From positions 615,274,755 through 615,338,754 of the forward strand of contig NC_081409.1 in the NCBI RefSeq assembly GCF_030272615.1: DNA of 64,000 nucleotides, in the 5' to 3' direction. Origin of the DNA: Cryptomeria japonica. Lineage: Eukaryota; Streptophyta; Pinopsida; Cupressales; Cupressaceae. The notes under the pieces are model-generated. The model was not told where the DNA came from. It made no database searches and saw only the letters and a program-made list of their open reading frames with translations. A program made the position numbers and the translations under genes. Positions 35,309 through 47,100 of this stretch are shown piece by piece; within the stretch, counting starts at the first letter, position 1; every line of letters begins with the position of its first letter.

Positions 35309-38185
35309 ATGTCTATTGAAACAAGGTTCCAAGCACCAATGATGCAACAAAGTTTGACATATCAACTGACAATGCAATCACAATTATATCAAACCCAACA
35401 ACAAGGCAACATTGGTCAAACTTATCATGATGATGTAAATGTCCAAATACAAAAACTAGAGGAGAAACTAGCTCAAGAAAATGAGATATTGGAACAAAGA
35501 TTGAAAAACATTCAAAAGAATAGATCACAAATGTCCAAAATGTTTCAAAAACTTCTAGGTCGAAATCCAAATATTGAGCCAATTGATGTCAAATCTCTTC
35601 TTGAACGATCAAACATACCAGCTCTCCTCTCCCAAATAGAGATGATGAAACAATTTCAAGAAAAGAGACAACATCAATTTCAACATTATGTGCCTCCACA
35701 ACAAGAACAAGAAGGTGTTTACTATCAATCAGATTTTCAACCAATACAACCAATGGTTCAACCAATTGTTCAACATATACAACCAACACAACCAATGGTT
35801 CAATTTCAGCAATATGTCCAACCAACTATACAATGTCAACAAATAGTTCAACCAATGGTGGAATATCAACAAGTTTAATCAACATATCAATGTCAACAAC
35901 TCCAACCAAACATTCAAAAACAAAGGTTGCAGCACACACCAACCCATGTCTCAAGCATGTCGGAACAATTGAATCAAGTCCAATATCAAAACATGACATC
36001 AAACCAAGACCAAATTCTTGCCAAACAAGTTCAAATTCCAGATACAACTATGTCAAAACCTCAAAAGAAAGGTGGCTTTATTGCAATGATCTTAAGGAAA
36101 TGACCAAGTGAGTTCTTTGAGGAAGATCAAAATAATACAATTCTGTCTAGCAATGCCTCATCCCCTTGCAAGCAAATTGACTCTCTAGTGGCATCTATCC
36201 CTACACCTTTAGAAGTTTCACAAGAACCTTCCATATTGTCCTCAACAAACAATACACCCAAGGATGCAATTACCCAAGAGATATCCATAATTGATTGCCA
36301 CGATAATCCAATTCATGATGCACATCCTTGTCATGTTTCAGCAACACAAGACCCAATGCCACCATGCACTTTATTGCCATTACCTATTTTAGAGGACCCC
36401 ATTCGAAGTCACTCTTCCTCATGTTCAAGCATTGATTCCTTGCCAAAATCTATCACAAATGTTCAAAGTGCATCCCCTTCATGCCAAATCATTGATCCCT
36501 TGTCAGAATCCCCCATGTATATCCAAAGTCCAACCCCATGTCAAGAGGATAATTTAGAGCATAAAGAAATGTGTCTTAAAACAAATCAAGATCAAGATCC
36601 TGAAACCTTATCATCCCATCCAATTGTTGACCAGGACTCCATGTTCCCAGACACTCACGATGATTCCCCTATTCTTGTCCATCCTATCCAAAGTCCTATT
36701 GACACTCCATTCCTTGAGCAAGATCAAGATATCCTAGTCCATCCAATCCCAAATGATCCCCTTCCATTTCATGAAAAAAATGTCCTTTCAAATCCCATTG
36801 ACATTCCAAATATCCCTTCCATCCTTTCCGATGATCCCATTAAAAGTCAAGAGCAAAGCAATTTTAAAGATGAATCCAATGATCTTCCTCCTTGTCAAGG
36901 TCAAAGTATCCTTCCAACTTCATTTCCAACACAAGACCCTATCATTCCTTTAGATCCTCCACAAGATCCACTTGTTCCTCCATCTCCTCGTCCTAATCCA
37001 ACATATACACCCCAAGATCGCATTTCTTTTGATGATCCCATTATGTCTCCCATTCCATCTCTTGAAGAGCCTGTCATTGAACCATGTCCACTACACAATC
37101 CTAGTCCCCCTCATGATCCTAATCTCCCTCATGATTCTAACATGTTAGTGCAAGATTTTCATGAACCCTCGACATGCATAATGGGTTCTTCCACTTTGGT
37201 CCAATCCGATCCACTTCAAGATCTCATTATTTCTCTCATATCATATCCACCTCATAATGGACTCGTGTCTTCTTCCCAAAGAAAAGAGTATCCTACAAGT
37301 CAAGATATTCATAAAGGCAAAGGAGTAGACCTTCATGAGAAAGAACCCCTTCATATCAAAGAATATACTAATGGTCATGGCTACAGAGCTCACACTCAAG
37401 GTGCTGGTATCCCTTCAAAGTCAAAATCCAAATGTCCACCTTCCCCATCATCACTTCCATCCATTCTAGGTCCCTATATCCCTCCATATCCTATGCAACA
37501 TCAGCAAAGGCACACATCTTGGAGAACCTTCCATCCATCCCACATGCCTCCATATCATTCCCATCCACACCGACATTCCTTTCCCCCTCCAAGAAATTTG
37601 GATGCCAAGTATAAAAGTCATAAGTCTAGCAATCCACATGTATTCAAGGATCAACATGTCCAATATAATCGACATGTCAAAACAAAGAACAATATGATCT
37701 ATAAAAAAAAAAATTAATCCAAAAGGTTACAAAGGCCCACTGAGAAAAATAAAGCAAAGTCAAAATATATATGGGTTCCTAAATCCCTTGTGCAAGCAAT
37801 GCACTCCAAGGAACCACAAAAGCATGACAAATCAAAAACCATGTGGATCCCTAAGCAGCTCCTTGAAGCACAAAAGCCTAAAGAAACATCAAAATTGGCA
37901 TCCAAAATTGCTATTCCTCCATCCAAACCTTCCAAGTCTGTTCCTCCATCACCTTCTTCATCCATTTTGGGCCCTTATGTCCCAAAATCCCAAGCTATTC
38001 CTCCATCCAAATCTCAATATCCAAAATACGTCTTTCCTCCATCAGTCCATCACCCCTCAAGGTGTGTGCCAATATCGATCTTGCCAACATTTCCATCCAC
38101 TGAAGCACAATTCTTCCAATACCCTATCCATTATCCAATGCATATGTTTCATCCTTCGATCCCTTTGATCCCATCCTTTGCATAA
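35309..38185 (+). pseudogene. Element D orphan protein, about 958 codons, three in-frame stops
   Basis: One frame runs from ATG 35309 (MSIETRFQAP) to TAA 38183 with stops only at 35876 (TAA), 36101 (TGA) and 37715 (TAA) and no frameshift. Residues 1-60 are Gln-rich; about 50-120 form a charged coiled-coil-like segment (KLEEKLAQENEILEQRL); next comes a QPMVQ-type Gln/Pro repeat, then several hundred residues rich in Pro, Asp, Ser and His, low-complexity and probably disordered. Near the C-terminus two related motifs (KYIWVPKSLVQAM and KTMWIPKQLLEAQK) are followed by two PPSPSSSILGPYVP-type repeats. I recognise no enzyme or gag domain. Given its place in the element it may be a gag-like structural protein, but this is inference. 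Confidence 0.7.
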
Positions 38186-39144
38186 ATCCTTGCCTTAGTT
38201 TCATCTCATTTTCCATGTCTTTATCCTACCAACGTCTTTGAGCATACTTTTAAAGATCATGGTCCATTTATTTCAAGGCTACTATCCAAACAAATAGATT
38301 CTTGAGTCCTTCTTCCATCCCCTATCATGTGTCCATCTTCTATTGAAAAAGTCAAAAGAAAAAAAAAAAAAAAAGTGAAAAAAATTGACAAAAGAAGAAA
38401 AAAAGTAAAGAAAAATAATTCGTCCACTGGTGAAAACCTGGCAAACAGGCGCCTTGGGAAAGTACCATGATGAAAACCTGGCAAACAGGCATCATGCATA
38501 ATCTATGAACTTCTTGCACACCACACTTGGGGGCAGGTTTCCTCCTTCATATCCTATTGCCCTTCATTATCCTATCGAACCCCTGTCATTACCCTTCATA
38601 TCCTATTGTCCCTCATGTCTAGTTTCCCTTTCCACCTTTTGATCTTGACAAGGCTAAGGATCTTCATGAGCATCACACATCTTGTTTGCATCTTTTAGTC
38701 CATCATAGCTTTTGGTCATTTATCCATTTTCTTATTACAACCTTTCATCCATATTCCCTGGCTTATTGCAACTTTCTGCCACTGTCCCTTAGCCAATCCT
38801 GACCTTCAGTCCATGTCCCTTATCCATTCTTGGTCTTGCTTATCCTCTCCATATCCTATCACTATCCATACACTCTTTTTCATTCCTTGATCTTGATTTG
38901 ACATAAGGACGCAAAATTTAAACATGGTTTCAAAAACCTCTTGACATGTCCCTCATGCCATGTCACTGCTTTACATTGTCATATCCAATCTTTTGTCCCA
39001 TCACGCAATAGCCCTTGAAAATTGCATCTGTGTTGTCTCCATGATAAAAGGCTTTTGTCTTCCCTCTATCCACCATCATTTCAGCAAGCCTATTTATTCA
39101 CCTGTCATATTCCTTGCCTTGCTAGACACTGGGGGCAAAATCAA
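38186..39144. other. Element D 3' non-coding region, first part
   Basis: No gene. It includes two copies of TGAAAACCTGGCAAACAGGC (about 38430 and 38471), each followed by a different short stem-like tail, and an A-rich run at 38359-38410. Confidence 0.6.
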
Positions 39145-39445
39145 AAAAATTGGAAAATGTCCTGAAATAATCCAAAAAAATTGAAAAATGTCCTGAAATA
39201 ATTCAAAAAAAAAAAAAACATTTAAAAATGTCCTGAAAAAAGATCATAAAAATCAAATAATGTCCTGAAATAATTCAAAAAAAAAAAACATTTAAAAATG
39301 TCCTGAAAAAAGATCATAAAAATCAAATGATGTCTTGAAAAAAATCTCAAAAAACATTTAAAAATGTCTTGAAATAAATCATAAAAAATTGAAAAATGTC
39401 CTGAAAAAATCTCATAAAAATTGAATAACGTCCTGAAAAAATGAA
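39145..39445. repeat. Nine-copy degenerate array of ATGTCCTGAAA
   Basis: AATGTCCTGAAATAA-like units recur about every 30-40 bases, separated by A-rich spacers with ATCATAAAAAT or ACATTTAAAA. Copies near 39157, 39187, 39227, 39260, 39298, 39329, 39365, 39396 and 39428. Confidence 0.85.
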
Positions 39446-40856
39446 CAAAAACATTTCAAAAACATCACAATCCAAAAACATGCATTTTGCAATAAATATC
39501 CTCTTGGTGCATAAGACAGATCACTGAGTATACATTCAACAACTCGCAATCGCACAATGTGCTTTAATGAAATCACGCTTAAACAGATGAACTTTTTACT
39601 CAAACCAAACATTCAAACTGATCAACGTTGTCATATCAATCAACCTCAGAATCATTTGTCCTTGTCTCTACTATCATGGATCTTATACAGGGTGTGGTAT
39701 ACTCGAAACCAAATTATGTCCTGTCTTAGACGGGGTACCACATGTCCTGAAACCAGACAGCATGATCGTCCTATCAGCATTTTCAACTTTTGACAATGAA
39801 GATCAAGACGTTTGTTTGATTTGTTGGAATTTGTGCATCTTATCTTTTTTACTGATTTATCTTTCTCTTCGATCATGTTCCTATGTTGCTCGATGATGTC
39901 ACTGAGTGATTTAGAGTGACCGGGCTGGTTGATGGTCTCTTTCTTTTTTGTTGTGATTGTTGTTTGTTTGCGATGTGTCTGTCTTTTGCAAAAAGGGTTG
40001 CATTTCAGCTCTGGCCTTCAATGCCATGATGCTACGCATCCATTTTGCTACATAAAAAATAAAGGTTCTCACCTACAAAGTGCATTACTGAAAGCAAGTT
40101 TTCTTCATCTTTAACTGTCTTTTGTCTCATTTTCTTCTTACTAACATTTCTTCCGTCAGTTCGGATAGTTAGTTCGGTCTAGTACTCCGATTTCCCCACA
40201 CACATATACTACATCATGCATCCATTGGTTAGTACATTTGCATTACATCAAGCATCATATCAAGCATTTTATCCATGTCATATTATCAATGCATCAAAAA
40301 CACATAAAAATATATCCATACATGTTCATAAACAGTGCATAAGTCATCCATACATGGAAAATAACATTAGTCATAGCACATTACATCCCATCATATCGAT
40401 GCATATCATATCATATGTCAAAATAATATCGGAGTACAAAATTGGACTATCTGTCCTAAGTATGGCCCGCAGGCTGACTATATAATGTCAAACTACATAA
40501 TGTCCACTGTTTGTCATAAGGAGCACGTGCCTCTGTCACTGGGTTCTCCCTCTATCCTCCTCATCCCTACCATGTCTCAAGTCTTGCTAATGTATCTCTG
40601 TCCATGCTTCTGAGTCTATGTCGTAACATGAAGTAGTCAGGTCGGTTCTCCCGTGTGATCAACAGATACTGTCGACTCTGCATCACAATTGGGGCATATT
40701 TTTGTCAGTTTTAGGGTTTGCTCCTATGGGTTGCATTTCCTCATTTTCATGTCCACCTCAGGGTGTTTTTCATCCATTCTAACCTATCCTACCCTTATCC
40801 CCCCTTTTCAGGTCCTTTGCATGCAGTTTTGAACCTAAATTGAGTCTTACATGCAC

Positions 40857-41031
40857 AATTGCGCTTGTGTCTTGACTCTTACGCCTGTGTCTTGACTCTT
40901 GCGCCTGTGTACCTTTACACAAGTACAGAAGACCTCACACAAGTGCAGAAGACATGACACAAGCACAGAAGACCCTACACAAGCGCAGAAGACCTCACAC
41001 AAGCACAGAAGACCCTACACAAGCGCAGAAG
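40857..41031. repeat. 3' array: three forward then six inverted copies of the 5' array unit
   Basis: Forward units (TTGCGCYTGTGT) lie at about 40859, 40880 and 40900. From 40917 to 41031 six units ACACAAGYRCAGAAG follow at an exact 20-bp period. These are reverse complements of the units at 33350-33468, so the two ends of the element RNA can pair, and the 3' array can fold on itself. Confidence 0.92.
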
Positions 41032-41547
41032 TTAGTTTCTGCATCCCCTGTGGGCCCCGCAATGTCCCGCAAGCAAGTCAAATTCATGAAATTGAAAACA
41101 TGGGTTTTCGAGATACATACCGCTGCTCCTGCGTCTTATGGTCATCTGAATGTGTGTACACATTCTTCAAGGTGATCCACCATTTGAATGTTCGCCATCT
41201 CTCTGCAAGTGTCCTTTTCCAGAGCAACAAACCCTCTTCTTGGGCTAGTGCAAATGAACAATTTTCACTCTCTTGGTCCCATTTATAGATCTTTGTCAGT
41301 GCATAGATGGACATGTGTCTTCTCCATCTTATGTTGATCATGGTCTTGTGCACCTTAAATTGCTTTTCCTTCATGTATCCGATCTCTGATTGTCAGTCCG
41401 TTCGATCCTATCATTTTTATCGATCAATTCGCCTCTTTTTTTGCATGTTTCCGGCCAATTCCTCGAGGGGGCATGCATATGTCATTATCATCATCTGGGG
41501 CATTTTCATTATTGTTCTTTGAAACAATGCTCAGAATCGCATTGTCT

Positions 41548-41562
41548 CAAAGAGGGGCAAAA
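41548..41562 (+). promoter_or_regulatory. Element D polypurine tract
   Basis: CAAAGAGGGGCAAAA directly precedes the 3' LTR start TGTAGACACC. Confidence 0.85.
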
Positions 41563-42860
41563 TGTAGACACCTAAAAATGGTCAACGCTTGCGGAAGTCA
41601 TACTTTAACATTTGCGCATTGCCTCATTTTAGGTTTTTGCGTCGCATTAACATTTTTCCTATGTCACGCACTTGATCTTTATCATTTGCGAGCATCGATT
41701 CATTCTTCTGTATTCTTCATTTGTCTCGCTTTTGAATTAGGTCTTGTCGATAACAATCTTTAATCATGATTTTGGTCGATCTTTGTCCTTTTGTCAATCT
41801 TGTCATATTGCGATCGATTCGTCATCGATCCTTGTCCTTTTCAATCATGTCAATTTGGTCAATTTGTCATTAATTTTTGTCAACCAATCTCAATCAAATC
41901 ATTTATCAACACTGTTCATTTATCAATTCAAAATCATGATCGAATCGATATCAACTATCCTTTGTCAAGACCTAATTGTCATCTTTGCATTGTTAATCCA
42001 TCTCTTTAGGGTTTCATGATTTAGTCATTTAACCTTGCTTGTCATTTTCTTCCTTTAGGATTAATAAATTACTTATTTATCCTAAGTCTTCTCATTACAA
42101 TTAAATGTTCATTTAATTGGCTAATTATTCCTCTTTGTGAATTAATTAATAAATGAAAGATTATTAATTAATTTACCTAATTTCTAATTTCTTAATTCCT
42201 CTTTTCCCTATTTTTCTAATTTCTTAATTCTTAAATTCAATTTCCTCCTATTTCTCTCCTAAATTTATGGAAATGACATAGAAATTTGTCATAAATCGTC
42301 ATAAGTTCTTGACATAGAAATTTGTCATAGAATTTGTCTTGACATAGCAATTTGTCATAGAATTTGTCATAAAATTGTCATAAATCTTTGCATAGCAACA
42401 TGTCATAATTTTGCTATTCTTGATTTGAATTTCTATTCGAATCAATTTCATGCTAATCTTGTCATTTCTCCAATTTTTCTATAAATTGGATGAATTTCTT
42501 CAATCAATCCCTTGATTCTTGATCCCTTAATTAATAATCCCTAATCAGACTATCGAATTTACGCTTCTAGTACTCTTGAGCTTTTCATCAATGTCAATCT
42601 TGCTTTCAATTGTATGTGTGCACTTGTAGGTGAGATCCACAAATCCATTTGAAGAGGAAAGAAGAACAATGGAGCCGCATGGAAGGAGCATTCAAATCGT
42701 CATTCGGTTTGCATGAATCTTTGCTTTTGAATGCTTTGTTTCTATGTCTCTATTGAGTGTGCTTAGGATTAGATCATTGCAATGTGTGTTTGTGATTGAG
42801 CTAATAATGATTAACATGTCTTTATACTTGCTTTGATGATTTCCTATTTCCTAACGTACA
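41563..42860 (+). repeat. Element D 3' LTR (1298 bp)
   Basis: It has the same length as the 5' LTR and ends CTAACGTACA. Differences from the 5' LTR are scattered point changes, mostly transitions. Confidence 0.95.
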
Positions 42861-42865
42861 CTAAC
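42861..42865. other. Target-site duplication of element D, right copy (CTAAC)
   Basis: It matches 31924-31928 exactly. LINE ORF1 resumes at 42866. Confidence 0.95.
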
Positions 42866-44115
42866 CATGAAGCCTCTGGCTGTTAACGCGAACCTCAAGG
42901 GTTCAAAAAACATGTTGGTCAGAAATACTGAGAGTGTGGACCCCCAAATTCATCCTCATCTACTCGCAATCTGAGGAGGGAACATCTTTTGAGCTCCTTG
43001 ACATTGTTTTGGACCACATTTTACTGAACATGGCTAATACTCTGGTGGGGAAGTTCTTCTCCCTACGCCCCATGGTGGAGATGGCCATAAAATGGGTCAA
43101 GGACAAATGGAAATTGAAAGGGAGCATTTCTAGTCGTGCCATGCCCGACGCCCTCTTCCTCTTCAAATTCACTGTTAAGGAGGATGTTACCCTTGTCCTC
43201 TCTGCATGTTGGTCCTATGGTCGAAACAACCTCTCCCTCTATCATTGGAAGGTTGGCTTTGACCCTGCGGCTGACTTGTGGAAAACTGCTCCAGTATGGG
43301 TTCGGCTCCCGAGGCTTCCCCTTGAATACTAGGATGAATCCATCTTCAAATGTATTAGGAACTTGTTTGGTCATTTTGTAGGTGTTGATGATATCACCAA
43401 ATCCAAATCATGCATGGTCTATTCTCATTTCTATGTTCAAGCTACTATGAGCATGAATCTCCCCAACTTTATAACCCTCAAATCTAGGCTTGGTAGCTAG
43501 ACTCAAGCCTTGGTTTATGAAAATGCTACCCTCTTTTACCACAAATTTGGGCATGTTATCTCTCAATGCAATGCTTTGGCCTCCCTGTCCCTCAAGCTTA
43601 ATCACCTGGCATAGGTGGAACTTTTAGTCCCAAATGCTCCTATTATTCATCAAGACCTGGCTATGGGACCTGTGGTCACTCCTACTAGCCCGGATCTGCC
43701 TCCCTTAGGAGTTGAGGACCCGGTTATGGAAGAATACCCCTTTGCTGAGAGTATCAACAACCTTCTCAAATCTCCTACAAAGATTATGATGGAAGCCTCT
43801 AATTCGGCCCAGAAGGAATAGTGCATCTCCCTGACGGTCAGCTCAGTGTCACTAGTTGATCCATTGGAAGATGGTGAGATTGTGAGGGACCCCTCTCTCA
43901 CCCCAGAGACAACTCACTCCTTGTTGGTGTCTCCCACCCTGAACCAGGGTTTACTCTCACCTAGTGCCCCTGGTGTGTCATCCAGTGGTTGCATGACTCT
44001 TGTTGATGAGGATTGGATTACTCAAAGTGCAAGACCAGGATTGCAAAGCCTGATGTGGGGACGAATCTCAAAGTGGGTCGGCCATCACAGAGACTATCAA
44101 GACAAAAGGAAGTAG
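42866..44115 (+). pseudogene. LINE ORF1, C-terminal part (DUF4283-like, zinc knuckle), decayed
   Basis: This continues the frame begun at 31729. A one-base slip at the C-run near 42940 shifts the frame, after which it runs to 44115 broken only by four TAG codons (43330, 43498, 43612, 43819). Motifs: RPMVEMAIKWVKDKWKL near 43065, LPRLPLEY.DE near 43310, the F..VDDITKSKSCMVYSHFYVQ region near 43375, and a degenerate CCHC knuckle FYHKFGHVISQC near 43535. This is the arrangement of plant L1-type ORF1 (DUF4283 domain then zinc knuckle), an RNA-binding protein. The C-terminal part is acidic and Ser/Pro-rich. Confidence 0.82.
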
Positions 44116-44173
44116 CAAGGGATTTTGCCAATGGCAGGTAGCAGACCTTGTAGACATCCATAAAAGGTAAGAA

Positions 44174-47100
44174 ATGAAGGTCCTCTCCTAGAACATGAGG
44201 GGCCTTAACAACCCCCAAAAGCAATATGCTCTTAAAAAGTTTATTTTTGAAAATAAAATTATGGTCCTTCTTCTCCAAGAAGTTAAGATTTCTATGTCCT
44301 CCTTTTCCCTTATTGTTGGGAAACTTTGGCCTAGTGCAAAGTTTGTTATTAGTGATGCTACTGGAGCCTCTGGTGGCTTGGTCACCATGTGGGACCCCTC
44401 CCATTTTTTTGGTAGTCTTCTCTCCTCCTCAGCCAACCTTTTGGTCTCTCAACTCTCTTCCCCAATGGACTCCTGCATTCTTGTTAATTTTTATGCCCCT
44501 AATGTCAGATCTGGCAGATTAAAGCTCTGGAACAAAATAACTACTCTAATTCAAAATAATGCCAATTCCCATTGGTTGATTGTAGGTGATTTCAACTCTC
44601 CTTTGATCCCCTCTAAGAAGTTGGGAGGCCTTCCAGAGTACTCTCACAACATGACTGATCTAGTTGACTTCATTGATAGGAACGGGTTAATGGATGTGGA
44701 ATTATCGGGGCAAAAATTTACTTGGTCCAATCTCAAGAAGGGAAAGGATCTTATTCAAGTTGAATTTGACAGATTTCTCATCTCGGGCAATTGGGGAATT
44801 GGTCCATCCTTGAAGCTCACTGCCCTCCCCAGAATGGTCTCTGACCACAACCCCCTACTCCTTTGGAACACCACAAATTCTGCAAGGAGGAATCATCCTT
44901 TTCGATATGAAATTATGTGGAACTCTCATCCGGAGTTCAAGGATTGCATTAAAATATGGTGGAGCACCAACATGCCTGGTACTCCTATGTTCAAGATTGC
45001 CCAAAAGTTCAACTTGGTCAAAATAAACGTCTAGGGATGGAACAAATATACCTTCAGGGATATCTTCAAGCAAAAAAAGGAGCTCAACAATAAATTGATT
45101 GTTATCCAAGAGCGTATTGATCAAGGTGACTCCCTTGAAGCCACCCATATGGAGGAGACTGCCCTCCGAAGAAAATGGAAGGAAAATTCCCACAAAGAGG
45201 AACTCTACTGGAAATAGAAATCCAGGGTTCAATGGCTCAAAGAGGGTGATAAAAATACTACTTTCTTCCACAGATCTGCTTCTATCCACAGGCACAGAAA
45301 TCACATCTCTTCCCTCATGGATGACAACAATCAGGTGGTCAATGATGTTGATAGTTTGAGCAAACTGATTACCAACTATTTTGCCACTTTATTTAGGGGC
45401 GATGATGACTAGGGGGGCCTACTGGGGAGGACCTTCTTCACTGCCTCCCACCACCCCTCTCAGAGGAAGATAACAACCTTATTTTGGCCCCTATTTCTGA
45501 GAAGGAAGTCAAGTCTGTTGTTTTTTCTATGGGCCCCTTAAAATCCCTGGGTCCTGATGGTTTCCCCCTGGCCTTTTTTCAAGATTTTTGGGATGTGGTG
45601 GGCCCTGATGTTGTTTTGGCTACTAGATATTTTTTCAAATAAGGAAGGCTCCTTAATAAACTTAATGACACCTTCATTGCTCTTGTCCCCAAAACTCAGG
45701 AGACATCTACTCTCAAGGTCTTCCACCCTATCAGTCTCTGCAACACTATTTATAAAATCTTCAACAAAAATCTTGTCGATAGTCTCAAACCTTTCTTGGA
45801 TCCTTTTATTATCCCCTCCCAGAAGAGTTTTGTTCCTAGTAGATAGATTCTTGATGTGGTTATCTCTACTCATGAGATTATCCACTCCTTGGATAAGTGT
45901 CATCAGTCGGGGATGGTTCTCAAGCTTGAAATCTCCAAGGCTTATGATTGGGTCAACTGGAACTTCCTCTTCAAAGTTCTCAAAGCGATGTGGTTTGGAG
46001 ACAAACTCATCAAACTTATTGGGGAACGCATTTCTACTGTCACCTACCCAGTGCTGCTAAACGGGAGCCCCTTGGAGAATTTCAAGGCCTCCAGAGGGTT
46101 GCGGCAAGGGGATCCTCTATCCCCTTACCTCTTCATCATCCTCGCTGAAGTATTGGCCTCTAACTTGAACTCTATGGTCCATAGGGGCACTCCTCTAGGT
46201 ATCAAACTTGCCTCTATGGCACCCCCAATGTTCTACAACAGTTTGTTGATGATACTATCCTTTTTTGTATCTTCTATGTTTGGGAAACTAAGGCTTGGAA
46301 ATGCTTTCTCAATGCCTATGATCTGGCATCTGGCCAACATATTAACTATGAAAAGAGCAGCATTTACTTCTTCCACACTAATGACCAACTCCAAGATAAA
46401 GTCTGCAGAATCCTTGGTTGTCAAAGGGTCTCCCTCCTTGGCACCTACCTAGGCCTCCCCTTGACTGTTAAAGATGTCTCTAATTCCTTCTGGATCTCTA
46501 TCCTTGAAAGAATGCAGAAAAAGTTGGCTGGTTGGAAAGGTAGATTCCTAAGTAGTGCTGGGAAATTGCAGCTGCTTTCCTCCTCCCTCCAAGGGATCCC
46601 TATGTACTTTCTCTCCCTATTCAAGATATATGCGGCTATGGTTGCTAAGATGGAAAAAGTTCAAAATTATTTCTTCTAGATGGGAATGGAAGAAAAGAAG
46701 AGGCTAGCCTTGGTGGGCTGGGACAAAGTTTGTCTTCCCAAGGCCATGGGCAGCTTGGGAACCTGCAAGACCTCAAGGTTCAATAAGGCCCTTATAACTA
46801 AAATTGCCTGGAAGCATCTGAATAAGGATATGGATTGGAGTAGGATCATTAGGACAAAGTACCTAGTTAATGTAGACTTTTCCTCTATCCTGAAAGAGGA
46901 GGGCCTTCCCAAGGGTTCCAAAATTTGGAATAACATCTTGAGCTGCAGGGACCCTTTATCTCTTGGTTTAAGGTGGATTATTGGAAATGGCAGGAACACT
47001 CTCTTTTGGGAAGATTGTTGGTTAGGAGAGAGACCCCTTGCTTCTTCCCCCTCCCTGAGACAACTACAGGGTGCCACAAAAGGCTTCTTTGGTGAAAGGG

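Larger units (their letters stand above)
31929..42860 (+). mobile_element. Element D: complete, young, pol-less LTR retrotransposon (10.9 kb)
   Basis: It has two 1298-bp LTRs, a PBS at 33232, a PPT at 41548-41562 and a perfect 5-bp TSD (CTAAC). It is inserted in ORF1 of a LINE. The interior has a single long frame (35309-38185) and no protease, RT, RNase H or integrase, so mobility must have depended on enzymes supplied in trans. Counting differences by eye, the LTRs differ at about 16 of 1298 positions, indicating a recent insertion. It shares the start of its PBS with element A, a candidate type of helper (inference). Confidence 0.93.

Noticed and set aside
40857-41031. Regular 20-bp array that could suggest a CRISPR
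   Set aside because: Repeat and spacer are both near constant, there are no cas genes, and the context is a plant retroelement.
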